Assembly (NCBI RefSeq): GCF_002939305.1
Contig: NZ_MVDI01000007.1
Coordinates: forward strand, 1 to 64,000
Direction of reading: 5' to 3'
Origin: Chroococcidiopsis sp. TS-821
GTDB taxonomy: Bacteria; Cyanobacteriota; Cyanobacteriia; Cyanobacteriales; Chroococcidiopsidaceae
Length of the DNA stretch: 64,000 nucleotides
Each line of letters opens with the position of its first letter. The first letter of the stretch is position 1. Shown in pieces: positions 63,836 to 64,000 of this stretch. Both the position numbers and the translations under genes were made by a program. The notes under the pieces are model-generated. The model was not told where the DNA came from and did not search any database. It saw only the letters and a list, made by a program, of their open reading frames with translations.

Positions 63836-64000
63836 ATGAAACGTTCTCAGTTATCCAAAGTATTTGGCGCTAGTGTACTAGGTCTAAGCTTAGCCTTTCT
63901 ACCTTCTGCGCTTCCAGTATCAGCACAAACAACAAATACTGCACCAGGAGCGACAGGGACTACCACAACTGCACCGACGACAACTACTGAAACAAACGGT
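63836..64000 (+). CDS. Start of a secreted Thr-rich protein (cut by window edge)
   Basis: ATG 63836 follows AAGGAG at a good distance. The first 30 residues are a Sec signal peptide (KRSQLSKVFGASVLGLSLAF, then LPSALPVSA-Q). The visible mature part is a low-complexity Thr/Ala/Pro/Gly stretch (TTNTAPGATGTTTTAPTTTT). The gene runs past 64000, so length and family cannot be settled. Small cyanobacterial proteins with such a start often end in a WGxxGxxG membrane segment, but this cannot be checked here. Confidence 0.75.
   Translation, partial: MKRSQLSKVFGASVLGLSLAFLPSALPVSAQTTNTAPGATGTTTTAPTTTTETNG

Overview
The window is chromosomal DNA from a cyanobacterium. It opens on the start of psbA (photosystem II D1) and carries ppc, gap2, crtD, thiL, ispD and a cyanobacterial-type ureDAB cluster. 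The octamer GCGATCGC (HIP1), typical of many cyanobacterial genomes, occurs throughout. Nothing here fixes the genus. Gene content and the many secreted and signalling proteins would suit a Chroococcidiopsis/Gloeocapsa-like relative, but that is inference. I saw no tRNA, rRNA, CRISPR array, insertion sequence or phage.

Layout. 1-12 kb is housekeeping: psbA (partial), a small conserved ORF, ppc, a membrane protein, two small conserved proteins, carA, a STAS protein, mrnC, rlmB, a DUF1816 protein, an alpha/beta hydrolase and gatA. 12-14.5 kb holds a second hydrolase and then a gene graveyard: a Uma2 nuclease gene with an early stop, a decayed peptidase E and a decayed HicB-type antitoxin. 14.5-18.1 kb is an intein-free dnaE. 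18.3-30.1 kb is the most distinctive block. Three co-directional genes encode large multidomain beta-rich proteins (a glucose/sorbosone-dehydrogenase-like propeller, a Kelch propeller, and a Hydin-like/malectin protein) that share one repeated sandwich module. They lie behind a cluster of 11-bp-phased direct repeats and face a CNBD/C39-like type I secretion ABC transporter and a parvulin-type prolyl isomerase. I infer an export cassette for surface proteins.

30.8-42 kb holds a GT39-type membrane glycosyltransferase, a DUF6464-like protein, a coiled-coil protein, a glutamine-synthetase-like ligase, a DnaJ-pentapeptide fusion, an ABC exporter half with a degenerate ATPase site, crtD, and a formamidase (fmdA) plus FmdB zinc-ribbon pair behind a perfect NtcA box. 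42-49.9 kb is a signalling island: a 1881-residue hybrid histidine kinase, an RsbW-like kinase, a REC-PP2C phosphatase and a STAS antagonist, which together look like a partner-switching module. 50.3-52.1 kb is ureD-ureA-ureB without ureC.

52.4-64 kb returns to core functions: a LuxR-type response regulator, a low-molecular-weight tyrosine phosphatase, ebfC, murB, murC, nadD, gap2, thiL, ispD, a secreted epimerase-fold protein, smpB, and the start of a secreted Thr-rich protein. Low-complexity intergenic repeats (CCTCTGC-type and TGATGAGTTTTGAG-type) sit at 38.3, 40.4, 53.6, 54.3 and 59.1 kb.
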